Below are positions 1 to 8,158 of a stretch of DNA of 10,971 bases, in pieces (position 1 is the first letter of the stretch; each line of letters begins with the position of its first letter). A program made the translations under genes and the position numbers. Source of the stretch: an uncultured Collinsella sp. Its GTDB lineage: Bacteria; Actinomycetota; Coriobacteriia; Coriobacteriales; Coriobacteriaceae. The notes beneath the pieces were generated by a model. The model searched no databases. It was not told the DNA's origin and worked only from the letters and a program-made list of their open reading frames with translations. The stretch is taken from NCBI GenBank assembly GCA_900549185.1, contig URNM01000064.1, positions 1 through 10,971 of the forward strand. Direction: 5' to 3'.

Positions 1-50
1 TACGAGATCGCTCAGTGTCTCGTGGGCTCGGAGATGTGTATAAGAGACAG
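1..50. other. Untrimmed Illumina Nextera adapter with i7 index (artefact)
   Basis: Bases 1-8 are the end of the P7 flow-cell sequence (TACGAGAT), 9-16 an 8-base index (CGCTCAGT), 17-31 the Nextera read-2 segment (GTCTCGTGGGCTCGG), and 32-50 the Tn5 mosaic end (AGATGTGTATAAGAGACAG). This is library construction sequence and not part of the organism. Genomic DNA starts at 51. The same adapter with the same index is present in reverse complement at the other end of the window. Confidence 0.98.
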
Positions 51-190
51 TGGTCGTTCCCACCAATCTTTCCAATAAGCAACGCGAACTGCTCCGTGCT
101 TTTGCCGATGAGATGGGCGATGACGTCGCTTCTGGTAAGAAGTCGGTGACCGACCGTATCAAGAGTGCCCTCGACGATATCCTCGATTAA
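51..190 (+). CDS. dnaJ: Chaperone protein DnaJ, C-terminal fragment (5' end cut by contig end)
   Basis: Reading from 53, an open frame of 45 residues ends at TAA 188-190. It begins VVPTNLSNKQRELLRAFADE, which is the end of the DnaJ family: the last beta-strand of C-terminal domain II (VP.NLS..Q.ELL..F), followed by a short charged helical tail ending DRIKSALDDILD. DnaJ is the Hsp40 co-chaperone that delivers substrates to DnaK and stimulates its ATPase. The J domain, the zinc-binding region and most of the substrate-binding domain lie outside the window. The truncation is caused by the adapter junction at 50/51 and says nothing about gene decay. The stop codon overlaps the ribosome binding site of mtaB (TAAGGAG, 188-194), so the two genes are probably cotranscribed. 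The family call rests on a short segment, but the match is characteristic. Confidence 0.85.
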
Positions 191-199
191 GGAGCCCGC

Positions 200-1492
200 G
201 TGCTCGCACCCCATATTTCCGTCGTCAACCTCGGCTGCCGCGTTAACCGGGTTGAGTCTGACCGTATCACTGCCGATCTTATGCGTCTGGGCTTTGCTAT
301 TGTGGATCCCCAGGATGCCGATCTGATCGTCATTAACACCTGTGCCGTTACGGGCGAGGCCGAGGCCAAGACCCGTAAGGCCGTCCGTCATGCGCTGGCC
401 CATCCTAACGAGCCCTATGTGCTTGTGACCGGTTGCGTGGTCAATTTACATCCCGAGGAGCTGCTGGAGCTTTCGGATCGCGTGATCGCCGAGCCGTCCA
501 AGATCGATGTCGCCGAACGTGTCTGCGAGGTGTTGGGCGTTGAGTCCGATAGCGTTCCCGACTGCAGCGATGGCGAGGTGGTCGATGCGCTCGGTCGCTC
601 TCGCCTGGGCGTGAAGATTCAGGATGGCTGCAACCATCGCTGCACCTATTGCATTGTGTGGAAGGCACGCGGCCCCGAGCGCTCCGTGCCCGTTGAGTCC
701 GTGCTCGAGCAAGTTCGCGAGGCCCAGGAGGCCGGCGTGCCCGAGGTGGTGCTGACCGGTGTGAACCTGGGCACCTACGATGGCAAGAGCGCGACCGACG
801 AGCATGTCGAAATCGATGAGCTGCTCGAGGCCATCATGGAGTGCACGTCTATCCCGCATGTGCGCATTTCCTCGGTTGAGCCCATGGATATCTCTGAGCG
901 CCTGCTTAAGGTTATGGCGCGCTATCCGCAGCGTATCGCCCCGTTTTTGCACCTGCCAGTGCAGTCCGGCTGCACGGCGACCCTGCATCGCATGGGCCGT
1001 CCCTATAGTGCGGAGGCCTTTGAGGACACGGTGCGTATGATTCGCGCCAATCTGACGCAGGCGTCACTTTCTTGCGACGTTATTGTCGGCTTCCCTGGCG
1101 AGACGGACGAGGAGTTCGGGGAGTCGCTGGCGCTGTGCCGCCGTGTGGGTTTCTCGCGTATGCACGTGTTCCGCTACAGCAAGCGTCCCGGTACCCTTGC
1201 TGCCGACATGCCCGACCAGGTTCCGCCCGAGGTTATGGCCGAGCGCAGCCGCCGTATGCGGGCCGCCGCACAGGAGCTCGCTATTGCCGACGCTCGCCGT
1301 CGCGTGGGCACGGTCGAGCGTGCCGTGCTCGAGTATGGCGACAACCTGACGCTCGGCTCGTTCCATCATGCCCGTCTTGACGATACCTGTGGACTTACAG
1401 CCCCGTGCCTGCTCGATGTTGCTATCATCGGAGTCGATTATTCCGGCTTGGTCCATGCACGCAGGGAGGTTCATGGAAGCCTCGAAGATTAG
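200..1492 (+). CDS. mtaB: tRNA t6A37 C2-methylthiotransferase MtaB (radical SAM)
   Basis: A 430-residue enzyme that adds a methylthio group to C2 of N6-threonylcarbamoyladenosine at position 37 of ANN-decoding tRNAs, using two iron-sulfur clusters and SAM. The N-terminal UPF0004/MTTase domain (about 5-130) carries the three ligands of the auxiliary cluster: C13 (NLGCRVN), C48 (INTCAVT) and C79 (VTGCV). The radical SAM motif CNHRCTYC gives C144, C148 and C151. Further family motifs are VVLTGVNLGTYD (183-194) and HLPVQSG (251-257), and the last 60 or so residues fit the TRAM RNA-binding domain. Length is typical. The GTG start at 200 follows GGAG (191-194) by 5 bases. The start is 9 bases after the dnaJ stop, and the 3' end overlaps phoH by 20 bases, so it sits inside an operon. 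MtaB is favoured over MiaB or RimO because of the NLGCRVN form of the first motif and the position after dnaJ. Confidence 0.93.
   Translation: MLAPHISVVNLGCRVNRVESDRITADLMRLGFAIVDPQDADLIVINTCAVTGEAEAKTRKAVRHALAHPNEPYVLVTGCVVNLHPEELLELSDRVIAEPSKIDVAERVCEVLGVESDSVPDCSDGEVVDALGRSRLGVKIQDGCNHRCTYCIVWKARGPERSVPVESVLEQVREAQEAGVPEVVLTGVNLGTYDGKSATDEHVEIDELLEAIMECTSIPHVRISSVEPMDISERLLKVMARYPQRIAPFLHLPVQSGCTATLHRMGRPYSAEAFEDTVRMIRANLTQASLSCDVIVGFPGETDEEFGESLALCRRVGFSRMHVFRYSKRPGTLAADMPDQVPPEVMAERSRRMRAAAQELAIADARRRVGTVERAVLEYGDNLTLGSFHHARLDDTCGLTAPCLLDVAIIGVDYSGLVHARREVHGSLED
1463..1469 (+). promoter_or_regulatory. Ribosome binding site deciding the phoH start
   Basis: AGGGAGG lies inside the 3' end of mtaB, 3 bases before the ATG at 1473. 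It favours this start over the in-frame ATG at 1455 and over any start further upstream (the frame stays open back to 1368), because those lack a comparable site and would overlap mtaB more deeply. Confidence 0.7.
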
Positions 1493-2459
1493 ACTTACCG
1501 TTCCCGAGGGGATTGATCCCTCGCGCGTTTTGGGCGCCGGCGACGGCGTCCTTCGTGCGCTCGAGAGCTTGGTTCGCGCCCATGTGGTCGCCCGTGGCGA
1601 TAGCATCTCCGTGAGCGGCGACCCGGACGAGGTCGAACTCGTGGCGCGCTTTTTCGAGCACGCTTTTCGCGAGGCGGCCGCCGGGCGCACGCTGTCTGCC
1701 GACGATGTCTCTCGCTGCCTGGCCGTCTTGCGCGACGGTGAGCACGAGGCTACGTCGCTTCGCGATGACGTGCTGCTTTCGTATCGCGGCCGCGTCATTC
1801 GCCCCAAGACGCTCGGGCAAAAGCGCTATGTGGATGCCATCCGCTCGCATACCATCACGTTTGGCTTGGGTCCTGCCGGTACCGGTAAGACCTATCTGGC
1901 CATGGCGCTCGCCGTTGCCGCGCTCAAGCGTCACGAGGTGGGCCGTCTGATCTTGACGCGTCCGGTTGTCGAGGCGGGGGAGAATCTGGGCTTTTTGCCC
2001 GGCACCCTCGAGGAAAAGATCGATCCCTACATGCGTCCGCTTTACGACGCCCTTTTTGACATGATGGATCGCGAGCGCACCGATGAGCTTATGGAGCGCG
2101 GCGTGATCGAGATCGCCCCGCTTGCCTACATGCGCGGCCGCACGCTGAGTGATGCCTTCGTGGTGCTCGACGAGGCGCAAAATACCACGCCCGAGCAGAT
2201 GAAGATGTTCCTGACGCGCCTGGGCTTCAACTCCAAGTTCGTGATTACCGGCGACCTGAGTCAGCGCGACCTGGTTGGTCGTCGCGGCGGTCTTGCTGAC
2301 GTTGAGCAGATTTTAGGCCGTGTCGACGATGTCGCATTTTCGCACCTCGAGCGTGCCGACGTGGTGCGCCATGCCCTGGTGGGTCGTATCGTCGAGGCAT
2401 ATGAAGCTTATGATGACGTGCGCGAGCAGCGCCCGCGCGACCGAAAGGAGTCCCGTTGA
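1473..2459 (+). CDS. phoH: PhoH family ATPase (PhoH/YbeZ)
   Basis: From the ATG at 1473 this is a 328-residue protein, the usual PhoH length. It is a cytoplasmic P-loop NTPase of the PhoH family, thought to act in RNA metabolism; its gene is very often next to ybeY, as here. Visible motifs are Walker A GPAGTGKT (133-140), Walker B VVLDEAQN (230-237), with the following TTPEQMKMFLTRLG typical of the family, and the sensor-like TGDLSQRDL starting at 259. The N-terminal 110 or so residues are the variable family region. The frame is open further upstream, but that sequence is mtaB in another frame. The gene overlaps mtaB by 20 bases. Its stop codon TGA (2457-2459) overlaps the TTG start of ybeY, suggesting coupled translation. 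The biochemical substrate of PhoH is not settled. The family call is firm. Confidence 0.93.
   Translation: MEASKIRLTVPEGIDPSRVLGAGDGVLRALESLVRAHVVARGDSISVSGDPDEVELVARFFEHAFREAAAGRTLSADDVSRCLAVLRDGEHEATSLRDDVLLSYRGRVIRPKTLGQKRYVDAIRSHTITFGLGPAGTGKTYLAMALAVAALKRHEVGRLILTRPVVEAGENLGFLPGTLEEKIDPYMRPLYDALFDMMDRERTDELMERGVIEIAPLAYMRGRTLSDAFVVLDEAQNTTPEQMKMFLTRLGFNSKFVITGDLSQRDLVGRRGGLADVEQILGRVDDVAFSHLERADVVRHALVGRIVEAYEAYDDVREQRPRDRKESR
2444..2450 (+). promoter_or_regulatory. Ribosome binding site deciding the ybeY TTG start
   Basis: AAAGGAG within the last codons of phoH, 5 bases before the TTG at 2456. It supports a TTG start that overlaps the phoH stop (TTGA, 2456-2459). There is no in-frame ATG or GTG close by that would serve better. 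Confidence 0.7.
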
Positions 2460-2965
2460 GTGTATTGATCAGCAACGATGCCGAGCTCGATACGCTGCTC
2501 GACGCGCAGGAGGTGGAGCACATCTGCGAGGTTGTGCTTGCCGCCGAGGGCGTTGAGCGTGAAGTCGAGATTTCCCTTTCGTATGTCGACGAGGACGAGA
2601 TGCACGAGCTCAACCACGAGTGGCGCGGTATCGACCGCACCACCGATGTGCTCTCGTTTGAGTGCGATTCGGCCTTTGACGATGACATTCCCGCCGATGA
2701 GACGCTCGAGCTCGGCGATATCATCTTGGCCCCGGAGGTCATTGCCCGTCAGGCCCCCGGTTTTGGCAATAGCCCCGCTGACGAGTGCCGTCTGATGCTC
2801 GTTCACGGCATGCTGCACCTGCTGGGCTATGACCATATTGATGACGACGAGGCCGAGGTCATGGAGGCCCGCGAGGACGCCATCCTGCGCGATCTGGCGC
2901 TCGAGCGCGGCGAGGACCCCAAGCTAGTCCACGTCGGCCCCATCACCAACCACGCCCACGACTAG
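2456..2965 (+). CDS. ybeY: Endoribonuclease YbeY (rRNA maturation factor)
   Basis: A 169-residue zinc-dependent single-strand RNase of the UPF0054 family, required in many bacteria for 16S rRNA 3' end maturation and 70S ribosome quality control. The catalytic zinc motif is seen as HGMLHLLGYDH, with H117, H121 and H127 as metal ligands. The conserved upstream segment NHEWRGIDRTTDVLSF (53-68) and LGDIILAPE (86-94) are also family hallmarks. Length is within the normal range. Translation starts at TTG 2456, which overlaps the phoH stop, with a good ribosome binding site inside phoH, so expression is probably coupled to phoH. The next gene, dgkA, starts 9 bases after the stop. The neighbour era, two genes on, encodes another 16S maturation factor; the two products are known to be functionally linked in E. 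coli. Confidence 0.95.
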   Translation: MSVLISNDAELDTLLDAQEVEHICEVVLAAEGVEREVEISLSYVDEDEMHELNHEWRGIDRTTDVLSFECDSAFDDDIPADETLELGDIILAPEVIARQAPGFGNSPADECRLMLVHGMLHLLGYDHIDDDEAEVMEAREDAILRDLALERGEDPKLVHVGPITNHAHD

Positions 2966-2974
2966 GAGCCGTCT

Positions 2975-3352
2975 ATGATTCCCGGATCGAACAAGGACCA
3001 TCCGTCCTTCTTAAAGTCGTTTTCCTACGCCATGGAGGGCTTCGTCACCGCCGTCAAGACCGAGCGCAACATTAAGGTCATGCTCTTGGCGGGCGTGTGC
3101 ACCGTCATTGCCGGCTGTATCGTGGGCCTTGACATTGCCGAGTGGGCCACGATTATCATCTGTTGTGGCCTGGTGATTCACGGCGAGCTGTGCAACACCG
3201 CTATGGAGGCTATCGTCGACCTAGCGACCCAGGAGCTCCATCCGCTGGCCAAGCGTGCGAAGGACATCGCCGCCGCCTCTGTATACATTCTTTCCATCAC
3301 CGCCGCGATTGTGGGCGTGCTGGTATTTGCCCACGCGCTCGGCTTTATTTAG
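2975..3352 (+). CDS. dgkA: Diacylglycerol/undecaprenol kinase family membrane protein DgkA
   Basis: A 125-residue integral membrane lipid kinase of the DgkA family. In Gram-positives the small DgkA usually phosphorylates undecaprenol, recycling the carrier lipid for wall polymer synthesis; substrate choice cannot be read from sequence here. Conserved residues are visible: ERN (30-32) near the first helix, the core motif E71-L-C-N74-T75-A-x-E78 followed by D82, and the basic/acidic pair in KRAKDIAAAS (93-102). Three membrane helices are likely, at about 33-52, 55-72 and 100-122. The ATG at 2975 is preceded by GGAG (2965-2968), overlapping the ybeY stop. The gene sits between ybeY and era, an order also common in Firmicutes, and shares their transcript. 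No signs of truncation. Confidence 0.92.
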   Translation: MIPGSNKDHPSFLKSFSYAMEGFVTAVKTERNIKVMLLAGVCTVIAGCIVGLDIAEWATIIICCGLVIHGELCNTAMEAIVDLATQELHPLAKRAKDIAAASVYILSITAAIVGVLVFAHALGFI

Positions 3353-3364
3353 AAAGGGATTCCC

Positions 3365-4432
3365 ATGTCCGACAATATGCAGCCTACCGATGAGATCCTG
3401 GACGACGAGACTTTGGACGCGGTGGATACCGAGGGGCTCGAGGATGTCGAGGAGTTCGACCCGTTTGAGGGCATGAGCGACGAGGACCTCGACGCCCTTT
3501 GCGACGAGGACGACGGTCCTATGGGCTTTGGTGACGTGGAACCCGGTTTCCGCAGCGGCTTTGTGGCCCTGGTCGGACGCCCCAACGCCGGCAAGTCCAC
3601 GCTGCTTAATGCCTGCTATGGCAAAAAGGTCGCCATCACCTCGCCGGTGGCCCAGACGACCCGCCGCCGCATGCGTGCCGTCGTCAACCGTCCCGGCTAC
3701 CAGCTGGTCTTTGTCGATACCCCGGGTATTCATAAGCCCAAGGACGGTCTGGGATCCGAGCTCAACAAGAGCGCGTTGTTCGAGCTGAACGATGTCGATG
3801 TCGTCGCGTTTTTGATTGATGCCACCAAACCGATCGGCAGGGGAGACGCTTGGGTTGCCGAGCGCGTCAGATGCGCCCGTTCCAAGAAGGTTCTGGTTCT
3901 CACTAAGGCCGATGAGGCCGACCCCGCACAGGTCATGGAGCAGCTTAAGGCTGCCCACGAGCTCATGGAATATGACGACGAGATCGTTACGTCGTCGGTC
4001 AAAAACTTCAACGTCGATGCCTTTATCGAGACCGTTGCGCACTTTTTGCCCGAGGGTCCGCGTTGGTTCCCCGAGGACATGGGTACCGACGCTTCCGATG
4101 AGACGCTCGTTGCCGAGTTTGTGCGCGAGAAGGTCTTGCGCCGCACCCGTGATGAGATTCCGCACTCCGTTGGCGTGATCTGCGATGCGCTCGAGCAGAC
4201 CAAGAAGGTGCTGCGCGTGCATGCCACCATTTATGTTGAGCGTGAGGGCCAGAAGGGCATCATCATCGGCAAGGGCGGCGAGATGATCAAGCATATCGGT
4301 ATCGATGCCCGTCGCGATCTTGAGCGCATCTTTGGCACGCAGGTCTTTTTGGAGCTGGACGTGAAGGTCAAGGCTGGCTGGCGCGACGACGAGGCCCAGA
4401 TTCGCCGCTTTGGGTATAGCGCCGAAGACTAA
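3365..4432 (+). CDS. era: GTPase Era with an acidic N-terminal extension
   Basis: A 355-residue GTPase that binds the 3' end of 16S rRNA and helps 30S subunit assembly. G motifs are G1 GRPNAGKST (71-79), G2 TTRRR (98-102), G3 DTPGIHK (118-124), G4 TKAD (170-173; the family usually has NKxD) and a G5-like TSSVKN (199-204). A C-terminal KH domain is marked by GIIIGKGGEMIK (288-299). The normal Era core of about 295 residues begins near residue 62. Before it lies an extension with 25 Asp/Glu in its first 60 residues and no Lys or Arg, probably disordered. The ATG at 3365 has AAAGGG 6 bases upstream (3353-3358), directly after the dgkA stop, so the extension appears real; an internal ATG at 3521 has no comparable site. 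G4 starting with Thr instead of Asn is a tolerated variant in many GTPases. Confidence 0.95.
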   Translation: MSDNMQPTDEILDDETLDAVDTEGLEDVEEFDPFEGMSDEDLDALCDEDDGPMGFGDVEPGFRSGFVALVGRPNAGKSTLLNACYGKKVAITSPVAQTTRRRMRAVVNRPGYQLVFVDTPGIHKPKDGLGSELNKSALFELNDVDVVAFLIDATKPIGRGDAWVAERVRCARSKKVLVLTKADEADPAQVMEQLKAAHELMEYDDEIVTSSVKNFNVDAFIETVAHFLPEGPRWFPEDMGTDASDETLVAEFVREKVLRRTRDEIPHSVGVICDALEQTKKVLRVHATIYVEREGQKGIIIGKGGEMIKHIGIDARRDLERIFGTQVFLELDVKVKAGWRDDEAQIRRFGYSAED

Positions 4433-4447
4433 GGACGCGCGGCGCGC

Positions 4448-5197
4448 ATGGCAGGCTCCCGGACATATCGCACGAAAGTGCTCGTGCTCGATAAGACTAA
4501 GCTCAAAGAGACCGACCTGATCTTGACGATGCTTGACGAACGGGGACGGCAGGTGCGTGCCGTGGCTAAGGGGGCACGTAAGCCTGGCGGTCGCCTTGCG
4601 GCCCGCTGCGAGCTCTTCTGCACCGTTGATATGCTGTTGGCACATGGTCGCTCGCTCGACGTGGTTTCCCAGGCCGAGCTTATGGAGGCGCCGCTCGGCG
4701 CTGCGCCCGATTACGAGACGACCTGCGCCGCAAGCGCGATCGCCGAGGTCGCGCGCGTGTGCTCGTTCGAGGACGCCGAGGACCCGTTTACCTTTGCTAT
4801 AACGCAGCGAGCGCTTGCCCTGGTGGGCAGCGGGCTTGACACGGCACATATGGACCTACTTGTGGCGGCATATGTCTTTAAGCTGCTGTCGCACGTTGGC
4901 TATCGACCCGATTTTTCGGCCTGCGTGCTGTGCGGAGACCCCATGCTGTCGTATTTTTCGCCCCAGGCGGGCGGCCTCATGTGCGGGTCGTGCGCGTCGA
5001 GCGTTCCAGGTGCCGAACTGGTGTCGACCGGTGAGGCCGCATGGCTGCGCGCCCTCATGTCCATGACCTTCGATGCGCTTTTGGCCGAGCGAATCGACCC
5101 GCATACCGCAGCCTTTTTGCTGGGGCTTTCGCATGTTTGGGCTGCGACGCACACCGATCAGCGCCTCCGTGCGATGGAATTCATGTTGGGTCGGTGA
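4448..5197 (+). CDS. recO: DNA repair protein RecO
   Basis: A 249-residue recombination mediator that, with RecR (and RecF), loads RecA onto SSB-covered single-stranded DNA. The N-terminal OB-fold is recognised from YRTKVLVLDKTKLKETDLIL (7-26) and VRAVAKGARKPG (36-47), typical of RecO. The C-terminal helical domain carries a four-cysteine zinc site at C159/C162 (CVLC) and C179/C182 (CGSC). Length is usual. The ATG at 4448 lies 15 bases after the era stop; the nearest purine-rich site (AAGGA, 4431-4435) is 12 bases before it, longer than ideal, so the start is slightly uncertain, but the N-terminus fits the family. recO following era is a common order in Gram-positives. This is the last gene of the operon: a promoter-like site and the rpsO leader follow. 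No clear terminator is seen after it. Confidence 0.92.
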   Translation: MAGSRTYRTKVLVLDKTKLKETDLILTMLDERGRQVRAVAKGARKPGGRLAARCELFCTVDMLLAHGRSLDVVSQAELMEAPLGAAPDYETTCAASAIAEVARVCSFEDAEDPFTFAITQRALALVGSGLDTAHMDLLVAAYVFKLLSHVGYRPDFSACVLCGDPMLSYFSPQAGGLMCGSCASSVPGAELVSTGEAAWLRALMSMTFDALLAERIDPHTAAFLLGLSHVWAATHTDQRLRAMEFMLGR

Positions 5198-5221
5198 TGA
5201 TGCGCAGGCGCGGGCTGCTTG

Positions 5222-5230
5222 TGGTAACAT
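5222..5230 (+). promoter_or_regulatory. Possible extended -10 promoter element for rpsO
   Basis: TGGTAACAT matches the extended -10 pattern TGnTAnnnT and stands 25 bases after the recO stop, just upstream of a structured leader. No convincing -35 hexamer is seen at the right distance, which extended -10 promoters can tolerate. The decamer GGTAACATAC (5223-5232) nearly repeats GGTATCATAC before rnj (8356-8365). The call rests on pattern only. Confidence 0.35.
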
Positions 5231-5335
5231 ACCGACCTGTTGGTACCTCGACCTTGGTTGCTCGCTCCACCGGCGGCTTCCCAGTCCGAGGCGAATCGAG
5301 TCGCCCGATGGCGACGCAAAACGAAAGGTGAAACA
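5230..5335 (+). promoter_or_regulatory. Structured rpsO 5' leader, possible S15 autoregulatory site
   Basis: The 106 bases before rpsO contain several pairings: TACCGA/TTGGTA (5230-5235 with 5240-5245, one G-U), CCTCG/CGAGG (5246-5250 with 5287-5291) and GTCGCC/GGCGAC around a CGAT loop (5300-5305 with 5310-5315). TCGCC at 5301-5305 can instead pair with GGCGA at 5290-5294, so two hairpins are mutually exclusive. S15 represses its own mRNA in several phyla through unrelated structured leaders; that this is such a site is an inference. The ribosome binding site AAAGGTG (5324-5330) follows the last hairpin. In a GC-rich genome some pairing arises by chance. Confidence 0.4.
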
Positions 5336-5614
5336 ATGACTGTTTCCAAAGAGCGCAAGGCGGAGCTGACTGCCCAGTTCGGTAACACCCCGGTCGACAC
5401 CGGCAACCCCAAGGTTCAGGTCGCCATCCTGTCCGAGCGCATCAAGGAGCTGACCGAGCACATGAAGTCCCACCAGAAGGACTTCCACACCCGTCGTGGC
5501 CTGCTCATGCTCGTCGGCCGTCGTCGTCGTCTTCTCTCCTACATCAAGAAGAACGACATCGTCGAGTACCGTGAGCTCATCAAGGCTCTGGGCATTCGCG
5601 ACAATATTCAGTAG
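5336..5614 (+). CDS. rpsO: 30S ribosomal protein S15
   Basis: A 92-residue primary 16S rRNA-binding protein that binds the central-domain three-way junction and nucleates the platform of the 30S subunit. The family pattern is clear: DTGNPKVQVAILSERI (21-36), H(M)KSHQKDFHTRRGLLMLVG (42-61), RRRRLLSYIKK (62-72) and YRELIKALGIR (78-88). The family is usually 88-90 residues, so the length is normal. The ATG at 5336 has AAAGGTG (5324-5330) upstream; the frame is open back to 5240, but that is leader with no family similarity. A strong intrinsic terminator follows 16 bases after the stop, and pnp lies beyond. The rpsO-pnp order is widely conserved. Codon choice is strongly biased, as expected for a ribosomal protein. 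Confidence 0.98.
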   Translation: MTVSKERKAELTAQFGNTPVDTGNPKVQVAILSERIKELTEHMKSHQKDFHTRRGLLMLVGRRRRLLSYIKKNDIVEYRELIKALGIRDNIQ

Positions 5615-5630
5615 CGAACTTGTACATGCT

Positions 5631-5662
5631 AAGAGCGTCCTGCATGCGGGACGCTCTTTTTG
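5631..5662 (+). terminator. Intrinsic terminator after rpsO
   Basis: AGAGCGTCC (5632-5640) pairs perfectly with GGACGCTCT (5649-5657), with one further A-T pair at the base (5631/5658), around an 8-base loop; the 3' strand runs into a T run (5657-5661). It begins 16 bases after the rpsO stop. Some read-through into pnp is possible, as in other rpsO-pnp pairs. Confidence 0.9.
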
Positions 5663-5764
5663 TGTAAGGGCGTGAATAATCACGCTCTGAAGCGTGGCGG
5701 GGGCAGGGGGCCCGCGTCACATGAGAAGCCCGCAGGCAAGGGGCCTGTGGGGTAAAGGAGAACA
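5663..5764 (+). promoter_or_regulatory. pnp leader with two hairpins
   Basis: The 102 bases between the rpsO terminator and pnp hold a perfect 6-bp hairpin GCGTGA-ATAA-TCACGC (5670-5685) and a 9-bp hairpin CCCGCAGGC/GCCTGTGGG (5729-5737 with 5743-5751, one G-U pair, 5-base loop). The second ends 2 bases before the ribosome binding site AAAGGAG (5754-5760). A further imperfect G+C stem may form between 5694-5701 and 5711-5720. In enterobacteria PNPase controls its own mRNA through a leader hairpin cut by RNase III; a similar role here is inferred from position only. I see no convincing promoter; AATAAT at 5675-5680 lies inside the first hairpin and lacks a -35. Confidence 0.4.
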
Positions 5765-8011
<2,247 letters not shown>

Positions 8012-8034
8012 CAGCCAAACATAAGCAGCTCAAT

Positions 8035-8065
8035 AAGGGCGACTCCGCACAGGGGCCGCCCTTTT
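8035..8065 (+). terminator. Intrinsic terminator after pnp
   Basis: AAGGGCG (8035-8041) pairs with CGCCCTT (8057-8063); after one mismatch the stem continues CTCC/GGGG (8043-8046 with 8052-8055) around a GCACA loop. The 3' strand runs into TTTT (8062-8065). It starts 23 bases after the pnp stop. Confidence 0.87.
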
Positions 8066-8158
8066 GCTTGCTATTCAGTAGTCAGATTTCGGATCTGTAG
8101 AGAGACGCAGCAGCATTTCCCTAGCTAAAACCTACCAAAATAAACCTGTCCCTTATTG

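Noticed and set aside
1368..1472. An upstream extension of PhoH by 35 residues
   Set aside because: It lies inside mtaB, lacks family similarity, and the ATG at 1473 has its own ribosome binding site and gives the usual PhoH length.
3221..4849. A 542-codon open frame on the - strand opposite dgkA, era and recO
   Set aside because: Crosses three confident + strand genes and has no recognisable motif; GC-driven lack of stops.
5240..5335. An N-terminal extension of S15 by 32 residues
   Set aside because: S15 is normally about 90 residues; the ATG at 5336 has a good ribosome binding site and the upstream bases form leader structure.
8083..8097. Small hairpin CAGAT-TTCGG-ATCTG as a regulatory element
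   Set aside because: Only 5 bp, no T run and no nearby gene start; too weak to claim more than a chance stem.
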